Shown in pieces: positions 44,974 to 54,032 of a stretch of 64,000 bases of DNA. Numbering within the stretch: the first letter of the stretch is position 1; each line of letters begins with the position of its first letter. Origin of the DNA: Acidovorax sp. DW039. Its GTDB lineage: Bacteria > Pseudomonadota > Gammaproteobacteria > Burkholderiales > Burkholderiaceae_C. The translations under genes and the position numbers were made by a program. The DNA lies in NCBI RefSeq assembly GCF_037101375.1, contig NZ_AP029019.1:2790001-2854000 (forward strand), written 5' to 3'. The notes beneath the pieces were generated by a model, which saw only the letters and a list, made by a program, of their open reading frames with translations, searched no databases and was not told the origin of the DNA.

Positions 44974-45779
44974 GGCGAGGGCACCTCGACAGGGACCACC
45001 GCCCCCACCCACGAACCCGCCTGGCGACGGCCCACCACCAAACAGCTACCCACACCTTCGGCCGCGACCACCAGCGAGCCCCCCTCAGCCCACAACGCAC
45101 TGCGCCCTGCACATTGGTAGCCCCCTGAAGGAGCACCAAAATTCGCCATCAAAACAGCCATGTCATGTTCACGCGCATAGGACTGGAGCATGGCGCTTTC
45201 TGGGGCATAGCCCTTCTCAGACAAGAGCATGCTGCATGCATACAGCGCGGCACCTGCGTTGCTGGCGGCCTGCGCGTGCTCGGCATGGGTGATGTCTGCA
45301 CACACTGCCAGCCCCACGGGCTGGCCTGCCAGCGGGGTGATATGCGCCGCCGCGGCCCCTGGACTGGCAAAGCGCTCTTCTCCGCCATGCAGGTGGTGCT
45401 TGCGATACACCTCTGTGCGGCCCGAGGGATGAAACACCAGCGCGCCAATCGAGGGCAGCAAATGCCCTGCTGAGGCCTGGGCGTCTGGCACAACAGCGGC
45501 CCCCACCACCAGTGCCATGCCATGGTACGTGGCCGCCTCACGCAAGGGGGCAAGGCGCCCGTCCTGCATGTCGTGCATGTCCATCACGTGGTTTGCCATG
45601 TGATCCGGTTCATACCCGATCAGAGACAGCTCAGGAAACAACAGCAAGTTCACCTTATGAAGGGCTGCGGCCTGGACAAATGCCAAGTGCTGGCGCAGGT
45701 TGGCCGCGAGATCACCTGCCACGGGCAAGGTTTGTGCGGCGGCAACCACCAATGGTGAATCGGAATGGGAAAAGCGCAT
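44970..45779 (-). CDS. Carbon-nitrogen hydrolase (nitrilase superfamily)
   Basis: Amidase-type enzyme of 269 residues with the Glu-Lys-Cys triad: Glu in LLLFPELSLIGYEP, Lys in VYRKHHLHGGEE and Cys in VGLAVCADITHAEH. The substrate is not evident; the family includes omega-amidases, carbamoyl hydrolases and glutamine amidohydrolases. Its gene overlaps the waaA start by four bases, so the two are co-translated, although no functional link is known to me. Confidence 0.9.
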   Translation of the reverse strand: MRFSHSDSPLVVAAAQTLPVAGDLAANLRQHLAFVQAAALHKVNLLLFPELSLIGYEPDHMANHVMDMHDMQDGRLAPLREAATYHGMALVVGAAVVPDAQASAGHLLPSIGALVFHPSGRTEVYRKHHLHGGEERFASPGAAAAHITPLAGQPVGLAVCADITHAEHAQAASNAGAALYACSMLLSEKGYAPESAMLQSYAREHDMAVLMANFGAPSGGYQCAGRSALWAEGGSLVVAAEGVGSCLVVGRRQAGSWVGAVVPVEVPSP

Positions 45780-45843
45780 GGACGAAATCTGGGGGGAAGT
45801 TCAGCAAGGGCCGCCTCCCCGCCGCGGGGCTATTCCCCGCAAC

Positions 45844-47232
45844 TCAGTGGCTGGCCGCGCCTACGGTGGCGCCTGGCTTGACCCGCTCCAACAGTGCCAA
45901 CATGGCTTTCTGGATGCGGTGCAAAGCCTCTGGAGTATGCCCTTCAAAACGCAGCACCAGAACGGGTGTGGTGTTACTGGCACGAATCAGGCCAAAACCA
46001 TCGGGCCAGTCCACGCGCAGGCCGTCGATGGTATTGATCTGTGCAGCAGCATCAAAAGCACCAGCCGCCAGGGTCTGCAACTCTGCAGTCAGGCGGTGGG
46101 GTTCACCCTCTGCGCAGCTCACATTGAGTTCGGGCGTTGAATGGCTGGTGGGCAGCGCGTTCAGCACGCCACTCGGGTCCGCACTGCGGCTGAGGATTTC
46201 CAGCAAGCGGCACCCTGCATAGGTGCCATCATCAAAGCCGAACCACCGCTCCTTGAAAAAAATGTGGCCGCTCATCTCCCCGCCCAGCGGTGACTGCGTT
46301 TCCTTCATCCGGGCCTTGATCAGGGAGTGGCCGGTCTTGAACATCACTGGCATCCCTCCGGCGGCCGTAATGGCCGGGGCGAGGCGCTGGGTGCATTTCA
46401 CGTCAAACACGATTTCGCCACCAGGCACCCGCGAGAGCACATCCTGGGCAAACAGCATCATCTGACGGTCGGGGAAGATGTTGGAGCCGTCCTTGGTCAC
46501 AATGCCCAGGCGATCGCCATCTCCGTCAAAAGCCAACCCCAGCTCTGCGTCGGTACTCTGCAGCGCAGCCATCAGGTCTTTGAGGTTTTCGGGCTTGCTC
46601 GGGTCAGGGTGGTGGTTGGGGAAATTGCCGTCCACTTCGGAAAACAGCTCGATCACATCACAGCCCAGTGCACGGAAGATGGCCGGGGCCGAGGCACCAG
46701 CCACGCCATTGCCACAGTCCACCACCACTTTCATCGGGCGGGCCAGCTTCACATCGCTCACGATGCGCTCCTGGTAAGCCGCCAACACGTCCGCCTGACG
46801 CACCTTGCCACCGGGTACAAGGGTCCAGCTCTCTGCCTCCATGGTGCGGCGCAGGTCCTGGATTTCCTCCCCATAAATGGCGCGGCCGTTGAGCACCATC
46901 TTGAAGCCGTTGTAATCCTTGGGGTTGTGGCTGCCAGTGACTTGAATGCCACTCTGGCACAGCGTGTGTGCTGCAAAGTAAAGCATGGGTGTCGTGACCA
47001 TGCCGACATCAATCACCTCGATGCCCGCCTCCACCAACCCCTGAATCAAGGCGCCCGCCAAAGCGGGCCCAGATAAGCGGCCATCGCGCCCCACGGCCAC
47101 CACCGTTTGCCCTTGTGCACGGGCCGCCGTGCCAAATGCGCGCCCCAGGCCCAGTGCAACAGATTCATGAAGGGTGGAAGGCACGATGCCACGGATGTCA
47201 TAGGCTTTGAAGATGGCGGGCGTTACTTGCAC
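45844..47232 (-). CDS. Phosphomannomutase/phosphoglucomutase
   Basis: Alpha-D-phosphohexomutase of 462 residues, AlgC/ManB type. The N terminus VTPAIFKAYDIRGIVP is followed by the phosphoserine loop VTGSHNPKDYNGFKM, the metal loop LAFDGDGDRLGIV, the sugar-binding GGEMSGHIFFKER and the C-terminal phosphate loop VLRFEGHTPEAL. GTG 47232 with an AAAGG box is preferred over a longer ATG start at 47295 that adds 21 non-homologous residues. It supplies mannose-1-P or glucose-1-P for LPS and exopolysaccharide, consistent with waaA nearby. Confidence 0.93.
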   Translation of the reverse strand: MQVTPAIFKAYDIRGIVPSTLHESVALGLGRAFGTAARAQGQTVVAVGRDGRLSGPALAGALIQGLVEAGIEVIDVGMVTTPMLYFAAHTLCQSGIQVTGSHNPKDYNGFKMVLNGRAIYGEEIQDLRRTMEAESWTLVPGGKVRQADVLAAYQERIVSDVKLARPMKVVVDCGNGVAGASAPAIFRALGCDVIELFSEVDGNFPNHHPDPSKPENLKDLMAALQSTDAELGLAFDGDGDRLGIVTKDGSNIFPDRQMMLFAQDVLSRVPGGEIVFDVKCTQRLAPAITAAGGMPVMFKTGHSLIKARMKETQSPLGGEMSGHIFFKERWFGFDDGTYAGCRLLEILSRSADPSGVLNALPTSHSTPELNVSCAEGEPHRLTAELQTLAAGAFDAAAQINTIDGLRVDWPDGFGLIRASNTTPVLVLRFEGHTPEALHRIQKAMLALLERVKPGATVGAASH

Positions 47233-47507
47233 GTAGAGCCTTTCAGCAATAGGAAAAGTGGACACAAGGGCTGCGGGCTTGCCGCAATCAGGCATTGGGG
47301 ACCTGTTCGAAAACGGCTACACGACCCCACGAAGCGACCTTGGCTAGGCATTCCGTGGCCGGAACAGCGACGCCACAGGTTGTGTTAACCGCTTCAAGAG
47401 GATGCCCTCAAAAAGACCGCCGCATTGTAGGTGCGAGGCGAACCGTGCTGTCACACGTTTGCTCAACAGGGCCTCTGCTCATACTGTGGCCGCCGTATCG
47501 GAGGAAC
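47233..47507. other. Divergent intergenic region, nothing recognised
   Basis: Between the phosphohexomutase start and the leader ORF of alkA I see no repeat, riboswitch or clear operator. Promoters for both divergent genes should lie here. Confidence 0.4.
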
Positions 47508-47549
47508 ATGTCCGAAAACGACCAGTCAAAACGCGGGGGCAGCCTATGA
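47508..47549 (+). CDS. 13-codon leader ORF before alkA
   Basis: ATG with a near-ideal Shine-Dalgarno (GGAGG, 47500-47504) encodes MSENDQSKRGGSL and stops at TGA 47547-47549. It is in the same frame as alkA, whose own ATG follows the stop by nine bases and has no good Shine-Dalgarno. Either this is a leader whose translation drives re-initiation at alkA, or the original N terminus of alkA interrupted by a nonsense codon. Confidence 0.45.
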   Translation: MSENDQSKRGGSL

Positions 47550-47558
47550 TCCCCAGAC

Positions 47559-49127
47559 ATGAACCCCTCCAGCCAGCCATCTCCGGCCACGCCTGAACAG
47601 CTTGAACAGGACGAAGGGCGCTACCTGGCCCTGCAGACCCGGGATGCCCGTTTTGATGGGCGTTTCTTCACGGGCGTGACCTCTACCGGAATTTACTGCC
47701 GGCCCGTGTGCAGTGTTCGGACTCCCAAGCGCGAGAACTGCCAGTTTTTTGAACTGGCTGCGCAGGCCGAACGCGCAGGATTCAGGCCCTGCCTGCGCTG
47801 CAGGCCCGAGGTATCGCCCGCCCGGCTGCACTGGTCTACGCAAGACGCCAGCCAGCTCCTGGTGCAACACGCCCTGCGCCTTCTGGAGGCCCCGGATGCT
47901 CCACAGGGCACTGGCCACCTCGCGGAACGCCTGGGGGTCAGCGACCGGCACCTGCGCAGACTCTTTGAGGCACAGCTGGGGCTGTCTCCCCTGCAATACC
48001 TTCAGACCCGCAGGCTGCTGACTGCCAAGCAGTTGCTGACGGATACCCACCTGCCCGTCACCCAGATTGCCTTGAGCAGCGGTTTCGGCAGTGTGCGCCG
48101 CTTCAACGCAGCCTTTGCCCAGCACTACGGTCTGAGCCCCACTGCGTTGCGACGCACTGGAGCCCCCTCGGGGGAAGGGGCAACAGGTACGCTCAGATTG
48201 GCCTACCGCCCCCCGCTGGACGCCCAAAGCCTGTTGGCCTTTTTTGCCAAACGCCAGTTCCACGGTGTGGAATGGGCCGCGCCGGAGGCCGCCATGCCCG
48301 GCATTCGCCGCACCGTCCGCTGGACGGTGGCCCATGCTGCTGCGGCGCCGATCACGGGATGGATAGACGCGCGGTTTGATCTGGAGCGCCACCAGGTCCT
48401 TTTGCAGACAAGCGACACGTTGTACCCCGTGCTGCCTGCCGTCATTCGCAGGGTGCGCGCGATGCTGGACCTGGATGCAGACCCCGGCCCCATCAATACC
48501 CTGCTTCATGCAGACTTTCCTGCGTCAGATGGCCTTCGGGTCCCGGGGGCTTGGGAAGGTCTGGAACTGGCGGTACGCGCAGTGCTGGGTCAGCAAATCA
48601 CGGTGGCAGCGGCCCGCACCCTGGGGCAACGTTTGGTCGAGCACTTCGGTGAGCCCATGGAGACCCCGTGGCCCCAGCTCACCCGCCTGTTCCCGACCGC
48701 AGAGGTGTTGGCCAGGGCTGAGGGAGAAGCGCTGGGACAGCTGGGCATTGTTCGTCAACGGCAGGCCGCCATCGTGGCTCTGGCCCAGGCGGTGGACAGC
48801 CAGCAGCTCACACTCGACAGCACCGCGGATGTGCACACCACCGTGCGCGCGCTATGCGCCCTGCCTGGCATTGGCGACTGGACTGCCCAGTACATCGCCA
48901 TGCGCGTGCTGCGCTGGCCTGACGCCTTCGTCGCAGGAGATGTGGCCCTGCACAAGGCACTGGGGGTGCAAGGGCAAAAGAACCCCGCGCAGGCGGCAAC
49001 CCAGACCTCCATGCGCTGGCAGCCCTGGCGCAGTTATGCCGTGATGCGGGCCTGGGCCAGCCTGGAGACGTCCCACAACAATATGAAGCACTCCCCCGAG
49101 GGGCAGAAACCGCTATCAAAAATATAG
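47559..49127 (+). CDS. alkA: Ada-type activator / DNA-3-methyladenine glycosylase fusion
   Basis: Protein of 522 residues combining alkylation sensing and repair. Residues about 17-88 form the Ada methylphosphotriester domain with four zinc cysteines (YCRPVC and CLRCRPE). Residues about 90-195 are an AraC-type helix-turn-helix (ERLGVSDRHLRRLFEAQLG, QIALSSGFGSVRRFNAAF). Residues about 210-505 are an AlkA glycosylase with HhH-GPD motif (LCALPGIGDWTAQYIAMRVLRWPDAFVAGDVAL, including the catalytic Asp). It removes 3-methyladenine-type lesions and may activate its own operon. The final residues PLSKI and the stop are encoded by a dispersed repeat. ogt follows 42 bases later. Confidence 0.95.
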   Translation: MNPSSQPSPATPEQLEQDEGRYLALQTRDARFDGRFFTGVTSTGIYCRPVCSVRTPKRENCQFFELAAQAERAGFRPCLRCRPEVSPARLHWSTQDASQLLVQHALRLLEAPDAPQGTGHLAERLGVSDRHLRRLFEAQLGLSPLQYLQTRRLLTAKQLLTDTHLPVTQIALSSGFGSVRRFNAAFAQHYGLSPTALRRTGAPSGEGATGTLRLAYRPPLDAQSLLAFFAKRQFHGVEWAAPEAAMPGIRRTVRWTVAHAAAAPITGWIDARFDLERHQVLLQTSDTLYPVLPAVIRRVRAMLDLDADPGPINTLLHADFPASDGLRVPGAWEGLELAVRAVLGQQITVAAARTLGQRLVEHFGEPMETPWPQLTRLFPTAEVLARAEGEALGQLGIVRQRQAAIVALAQAVDSQQLTLDSTADVHTTVRALCALPGIGDWTAQYIAMRVLRWPDAFVAGDVALHKALGVQGQKNPAQAATQTSMRWQPWRSYAVMRAWASLETSHNNMKHSPEGQKPLSKI

Positions 49128-49157
49128 CTTTCTGCGCTTTTACTGATTGCTCTTAGC
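49111..49157 (-). repeat. Two-hairpin dispersed repeat, copy F
   Basis: CGCTATCAAAAATATAGC, then TGCGCTTTTACTGATTGCTC and TTAGC. The alkA stop codon (TAG 49125-49127) lies within the AT-rich hairpin, and the repeat fills most of the alkA-ogt spacer. Confidence 0.7.
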
Positions 49158-49169
49158 AAGGTTTTCAAT

Positions 49170-49733
49170 ATGAAATTTCCATCTATCCTGCTCCAGACAT
49201 GCATAGAAACATCGCAGGGCCCGGTATGGCTGGCAGCCAGTCCTCAGGGCCTTGCAGGCCTGTGGTTTGCGGGACAAAAACACCTTCCCGCGCAGCTCGC
49301 CATCGGCCCCTCTTGGCAACACGCAGATGACCATCCGGTGCTGCAGCTAGCCGCTCGGCAATTCAAGGAGTACCTGGCAGGACAACGCCAAGTGTTCGAT
49401 GTGCCACTGGACTTATCGAGCGGCAGTGCGTTCCAGCAGTCTGTGTGGCAAGCCCTGCTAGACCTGCCCTTTGGCACCACGACGAGCTACGGCGCACTGA
49501 GCGAGCGGCTGGGCACCCCGAGCGCCGTGCGGGCCGTCGCCGCCGCAGTGGGGCGCAACCCGGTCAGCGTGTTGGTGCCCTGCCACCGCGTGTTGGGTGC
49601 TCGTGGAGATCTCACCGGCTATGCAGGCGGGCTGGAGCGCAAGGCGGCACTGCTCAGGCTGGAAGGAACGCTTACGGTCAGTATGGCGGACCTACCGCGT
49701 TCAGCCCCGTTATTCGCTGAGCCCTCTATCTGA
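49170..49733 (+). CDS. ogt: Methylated-DNA--protein-cysteine methyltransferase
   Basis: Suicide DNA repair protein of 187 residues that takes the alkyl group from O6-methylguanine. Hallmarks: GSAFQQSVWQALLDLPFGTTTSYGALSERLG, the recognition helix with RAVAAAVGRNP and the active-site motif VLVPCHRVLGARGDLTGYAGGLERK. Co-directional with alkA, it supplies the cysteine methyltransferase function missing from the Ada-AlkA fusion. Together they form a compact adaptive-response unit. Confidence 0.96.
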   Translation: MKFPSILLQTCIETSQGPVWLAASPQGLAGLWFAGQKHLPAQLAIGPSWQHADDHPVLQLAARQFKEYLAGQRQVFDVPLDLSSGSAFQQSVWQALLDLPFGTTTSYGALSERLGTPSAVRAVAAAVGRNPVSVLVPCHRVLGARGDLTGYAGGLERKAALLRLEGTLTVSMADLPRSAPLFAEPSI

Positions 49734-50008
49734 GGCTCTGGAGCCAGACCCGAGGCGAGCAGTGAATTGTCAACCGGGCATTTCAGAGGGCCCGGCACAC
49801 ATCCCAAAGGCATTGAACCCGCCTAAACTCGGGGCATGGTGGGAACAGGCCTTTCAGCACAAAAAGACACGACGGCACTCCTGAGGGCATCAGGACCTGC
49901 GGCCTCTTTTGGCGGCATTCAACCCGCAGAGCCAGGTGCCTACTTTGCCGATGGCCCCCACCCTGAACCGCGCAGTATCCCCCTGTTCCGAAGCGGCGCG
50001 CTCGCGGC

Positions 50009-53000
50009 ATGACAGCCCTGCTACTCCTCGCCGGTGGCTTGCTGGCATTGATCGTCGTCACCCTCGTGTGGCTGGAGCCAGAGCAGGTCTTGCACCCCTC
50101 TCTTCGCAGCCAGGTCATTGCTGGTGTGGTGGGCGGCTTTGTTTCCGCATTGTTGCTTGTCACCCTCCGCGCGAGTGAGCCCAATCTGGGGGTGGTGGTG
50201 CATCCCACCGCTACCGCATTTCTCGGCCTTTATTTCGGGCCGGTAGCGGCCACGCTCACGGCCGCTATTGCACTGATCGCCCAGCTATGGATTCCGGAGG
50301 CCCCCTGGGCAGCAGTGGCCAGCGTGCTCGCTGCCGCGTGGCTGCTGGGTGCTGCCGGACGATGGCACGCCAGGCGTGCGCAGGGGGCTGTGGTGCCGTG
50401 GCTTGCCATGTCGGCAGTGGCTGTTTTGCTACCCGTCTTGACTTACGCCTGCATGGTGCTGACCGGAGAATGGCCCCTGCCCGAGGATGCGCTGCACGCT
50501 TTCTCGCTCATGCCATGGCATCACGGGGGAGGCATCGTGCTGCTGGGCACAGGCAGACACCTGATCGCTGCCAGAGCGCAAGCCGCGCGGGCGCTACGCA
50601 ACGCCCACAACGCCCTGGCCGAACGCGAAGAGCAACTCCGGCTGGCGATGGAGTCACTCAACGGTGGCCGCTGGGAATGGGATGTCCGATCGAGGAAGTT
50701 CCACTGTGAAGGCCAGTTCTATCAGGCCTTCGGTATTGACAATGTTCATGCGCCTGACCTGTGGCAACTCTGGTACGGAAAACGCCACCCTGCGGATGTA
50801 GAGCGCACCGCGGCCTACCTCGCCCGTGCCATGAATGGGCTGGAAGAGTCTTACGAAGCGGAATTCCGCGTGAAGAACACTGCGGGCGAATGGCGCTGGA
50901 TCATGTCTCGCGGCACCGTGGCCGAGCGAGACGCTGAAGGCCGCCCGGTGCGCCTGGCTGGCATGGATGTGGACATCACCGCACACCACGATGTAGAGGA
51001 CGCGCTTCGCGCCTCAGAGGCCAAGTCCAGCACCATCTACCTCACCCTGCCCGACCCCGCAGGCATTACCGCCATGAGGGATGGGCGGATGCTGGAAGCC
51101 AATCCGGCATTCTGCGAGCTGGTGGGATTACCACGCGATCAGATCCTGGGCCGGACGGCGGAGGAGCTGCACCTGTGGGCTCGCCCAGGCGAGCATGCGC
51201 GCCTGCTCAACACCGTGCTGCGTGATGGTCAGGCCCACCAGTTGCCCATGCTGGCGCGGCGGCATGACGGCGCGATGGTATCTGGCCTCATGTCAGCCCG
51301 CCCCGTGCAAATGGACGGGCAGCAAGGCATGGTGTTCGTCTTTCACGACATGACCGAGGCCGAACGCACCAGCGACGAGCTCAAGGCGCGCAACAGCCTG
51401 CTGCAACAGGCAGGACGTCTCGCCCGCCTGGGCGCCTGGGAACACGATGTGGATCGCGGGCTGGTGTACTGGTCAGACATGTGCTTTGAGATACATGGCC
51501 TCGCCCTGGGCAGCCCGTTGCCAACGCACGACTACATACAGCGCTACGTGGCAGAGGAGTACCGCGAAGAGGTGTTGGAAAAATTCCGCTCCACCATTTA
51601 CCACCAGCAGGAGTGGAGCATGGAGGTAGAGATCGTCCGCGCAGACGGCCGGAGGCTGTGGGTACGATCACGCGCCGAGCCTGTGCTGGAGAACGGGCAG
51701 GTCACCCGCGTGCGGGGCGTGATGCAGGACATTGACGAGGCATACAGGGCGCGCCTGCGGTTGAAGCAGTCGGAAGAACGCTTTTCTCGCATCTTCCAGC
51801 TCATGCCCTTCCCCATGGGCCTGTCCCGTTGCCGTGATGGGCAGTACATGGAAATCAACCCTGCGTGGGAAGAGATGATTGGCATTTCTCGCAGTGAGAT
51901 GCTGGGGCGCAACTCTGTGGAGATGGGTATCTTCAAGGCAGAGGACCGCGCCAACCTCATCCGCGCAGCCGAACCCACGGGCCAGCTCAACAGCTACGAA
52001 GTCACCATCTACCCCCGCAACAGCCCACCGCGCACCGTGCTGCAGTCCATGCGCATGACGGACTTCGACGGTGAGCCTTGCTGGATGTTCTCTGTGCAGG
52101 ACATCACCGACCGCAAACGCAACGAGGAAAAGATACGGGAGCGCGAGGAACTGCTGTCGCTCACGATCTCGGCGGCATCGCTGGGCCTGTGGGACTGGGA
52201 TTTGAAGACGGGCACCATCACCGGGGACAGCCGCTGGCGCGCACTGCGCGGCCCTGTGGGAGATGCACCTGCCGCAGCACCAGATGCGCAAAGCAACGCG
52301 CAGCCCATTGAATGGACCCAGACAGTCAGTGCGGACGACGTGGACCGCATCACTGCCGAAATCGCACGGCACGCCAGCCACCATGCCACCCCGTTTGACG
52401 CAACTTGGCGCATGAAGGGCAATGGCAGCTCTCCACGCTGGGTTCGCAATCTGGGCAAGATCGTCAGCTTTGATGCGCGCGGGATTCCGCAGCGCATGCT
52501 GGGCGTGGCCATTGACGTCACACCGCAGCGCGAACAGGAAGTGCTGCTGCAAAAACTCGCCCACTACGACGCGCTGACAGGCTTGCCCAACCGCGTGCTT
52601 CTGGCGCGCAAACTGCAGGAAGCCATGGCACTTGCAAGCGCCAACCAAAAGCTGCTGGGCGTCGCTTACCTGGACCTGGATGGATTCAAACCCGTCAACG
52701 ACCGTTTTGGGCATGGCGCGGGCGACCGCTTGCTGATGGCCGTAGCGGGGCGACTCTCCCGCGCTTTACGGCCCCAGGACTGCGTTGCGCGCCTGGGTGG
52801 CGACGAGTTCGTCATCCTCCTCCCAGACCTGGAATCCCCGGCTGAATGCGAAGGACGCCTGCACCGCGTGATGGACAGCGTGGCCTCACCTTATCCGCTG
52901 GATTCCGAGCGGGTGGTGGTCACAGCCAGCATTGGGTACACGCTTTATCCTTCGGACGACGCCGACGCTGATGCATTGCTTCGCCACGCAGACCAGGCCA

Positions 53001-53875
53001 TGTACGCCGCCAAGCAGGCGGGGCGCAACCGGTTTCACATGTTCGATGCGGTACAAGACCGGGCACTGCAACTGCTGCGCGAACAAGCCAAGCACCTGCG
53101 AAACGCGTTGGACGAAGCACAGTTCACCCTGTACCTCCAGCCAAAGGTGGACATGCGGACCGGCGCACTTGTGGGCGCGGAAGCTTTGGTGCGCTGGCAG
53201 CATCCCGAAAGAGGTCTGCTCACTCCGGGAGATTTCCTCCCGCTGATCGAGGGCACCGAGCTGCATGTGGTGTTTGGTCAGTGGGTCATGGAGGCAGCCT
53301 TTACGACACTGGAGCAATTGCAGGCGCTCCAGACCCCGCTGCCCGTCAGCGTCAACGTGGGGGCGCAGCATCTGCAGCAGGAAGGCTTTGCCGAGTGGAT
53401 GCAGCAGGTCCTCACCCGGCACCCCCAGGTCTCCGGTCACCTTGTAGAAATTGAAATCACCGAGAGCGCAGCTCTGTATGACCTGCATGCGGTTACGACG
53501 ACGCTGCAGGCGCTGCGCGCATTGGGCGTGAGCGTATCGCTCGATGATTTCGGGACGGGGTATTCATCTTTGACCTATCTGCGCCGGCTGCCCATGGACA
53601 CGCTCAAGATCGACCAGAGTTTTGTGCACGGCATGATGCACGACCCTGGCGACCTTGCCATCGTGCAGGGCGTGATAGGACTGGCCCGCTCCTTTGGTTA
53701 CCGCGTCATTGCTGAGGGAGTCGAAACCCTGGAGCAAGGGCAGATGCTCATGCAGCTGGGGTGCACACAAGCCCAGGGCTTTGCCATCGGGCGCCCCATG
53801 CCGCTGCGGGATTTCATCCAGTGGAGCCAGGCATGGCAAGCGCCTGAGGAGTGGCGCAGGTACCAGCGTGGTTGA
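50009..53875 (+). CDS. Membrane multi-PAS GGDEF/EAL protein
   Basis: Cyclic-di-GMP enzyme of 1288 residues. An N-terminal membrane domain (about five to six segments, residues 3-190) resembles 5TM sensor modules. About five PAS/PAC domains follow (roughly 205-330, 335-455, 460-580, 585-705 and 710-840), each with W-x-W or FHDMTE-type strands. GGDEF (about 850-1010, RLGGDEFVILL) and EAL (about 1025-1275) follow. EAL catalytic motifs are intact: GAEALVRW, VNVGAQHL, EIEITESA, DDFGTGYSSLTYL and AEGVET. Both activities are therefore possible. The 275-base region before it shows no other feature. Confidence 0.93.
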   Translation: MTALLLLAGGLLALIVVTLVWLEPEQVLHPSLRSQVIAGVVGGFVSALLLVTLRASEPNLGVVVHPTATAFLGLYFGPVAATLTAAIALIAQLWIPEAPWAAVASVLAAAWLLGAAGRWHARRAQGAVVPWLAMSAVAVLLPVLTYACMVLTGEWPLPEDALHAFSLMPWHHGGGIVLLGTGRHLIAARAQAARALRNAHNALAEREEQLRLAMESLNGGRWEWDVRSRKFHCEGQFYQAFGIDNVHAPDLWQLWYGKRHPADVERTAAYLARAMNGLEESYEAEFRVKNTAGEWRWIMSRGTVAERDAEGRPVRLAGMDVDITAHHDVEDALRASEAKSSTIYLTLPDPAGITAMRDGRMLEANPAFCELVGLPRDQILGRTAEELHLWARPGEHARLLNTVLRDGQAHQLPMLARRHDGAMVSGLMSARPVQMDGQQGMVFVFHDMTEAERTSDELKARNSLLQQAGRLARLGAWEHDVDRGLVYWSDMCFEIHGLALGSPLPTHDYIQRYVAEEYREEVLEKFRSTIYHQQEWSMEVEIVRADGRRLWVRSRAEPVLENGQVTRVRGVMQDIDEAYRARLRLKQSEERFSRIFQLMPFPMGLSRCRDGQYMEINPAWEEMIGISRSEMLGRNSVEMGIFKAEDRANLIRAAEPTGQLNSYEVTIYPRNSPPRTVLQSMRMTDFDGEPCWMFSVQDITDRKRNEEKIREREELLSLTISAASLGLWDWDLKTGTITGDSRWRALRGPVGDAPAAAPDAQSNAQPIEWTQTVSADDVDRITAEIARHASHHATPFDATWRMKGNGSSPRWVRNLGKIVSFDARGIPQRMLGVAIDVTPQREQEVLLQKLAHYDALTGLPNRVLLARKLQEAMALASANQKLLGVAYLDLDGFKPVNDRFGHGAGDRLLMAVAGRLSRALRPQDCVARLGGDEFVILLPDLESPAECEGRLHRVMDSVASPYPLDSERVVVTASIGYTLYPSDDADADALLRHADQAMYAAKQAGRNRFHMFDAVQDRALQLLREQAKHLRNALDEAQFTLYLQPKVDMRTGALVGAEALVRWQHPERGLLTPGDFLPLIEGTELHVVFGQWVMEAAFTTLEQLQALQTPLPVSVNVGAQHLQQEGFAEWMQQVLTRHPQVSGHLVEIEITESAALYDLHAVTTTLQALRALGVSVSLDDFGTGYSSLTYLRRLPMDTLKIDQSFVHGMMHDPGDLAIVQGVIGLARSFGYRVIAEGVETLEQGQMLMQLGCTQAQGFAIGRPMPLRDFIQWSQAWQAPEEWRRYQRG

Positions 53876-53944
53876 GTTCTGGAATGGACTGGCCCTCAGA
53901 ACGGATGGTTCCACACCAAAGGCACCGTAATCCCTTTACATACG

Positions 53945-53974
53945 TGCGCAAACAGCTATCAATGAAGTAGCAAA
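53945..53974 (+). repeat. Two-hairpin dispersed repeat, partial copy G
   Basis: Only the second half is clear: GCGCAAACAGCTATCAATGAAGTAGC. It lies between the convergent GGDEF/EAL and chemoreceptor genes. Confidence 0.55.
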
Positions 53975-54032
53975 CTTGACTCCGCCATCAGTGTGCGCAC
54001 CTCTGGCATGGCAAACGCACAACCTGAATACG

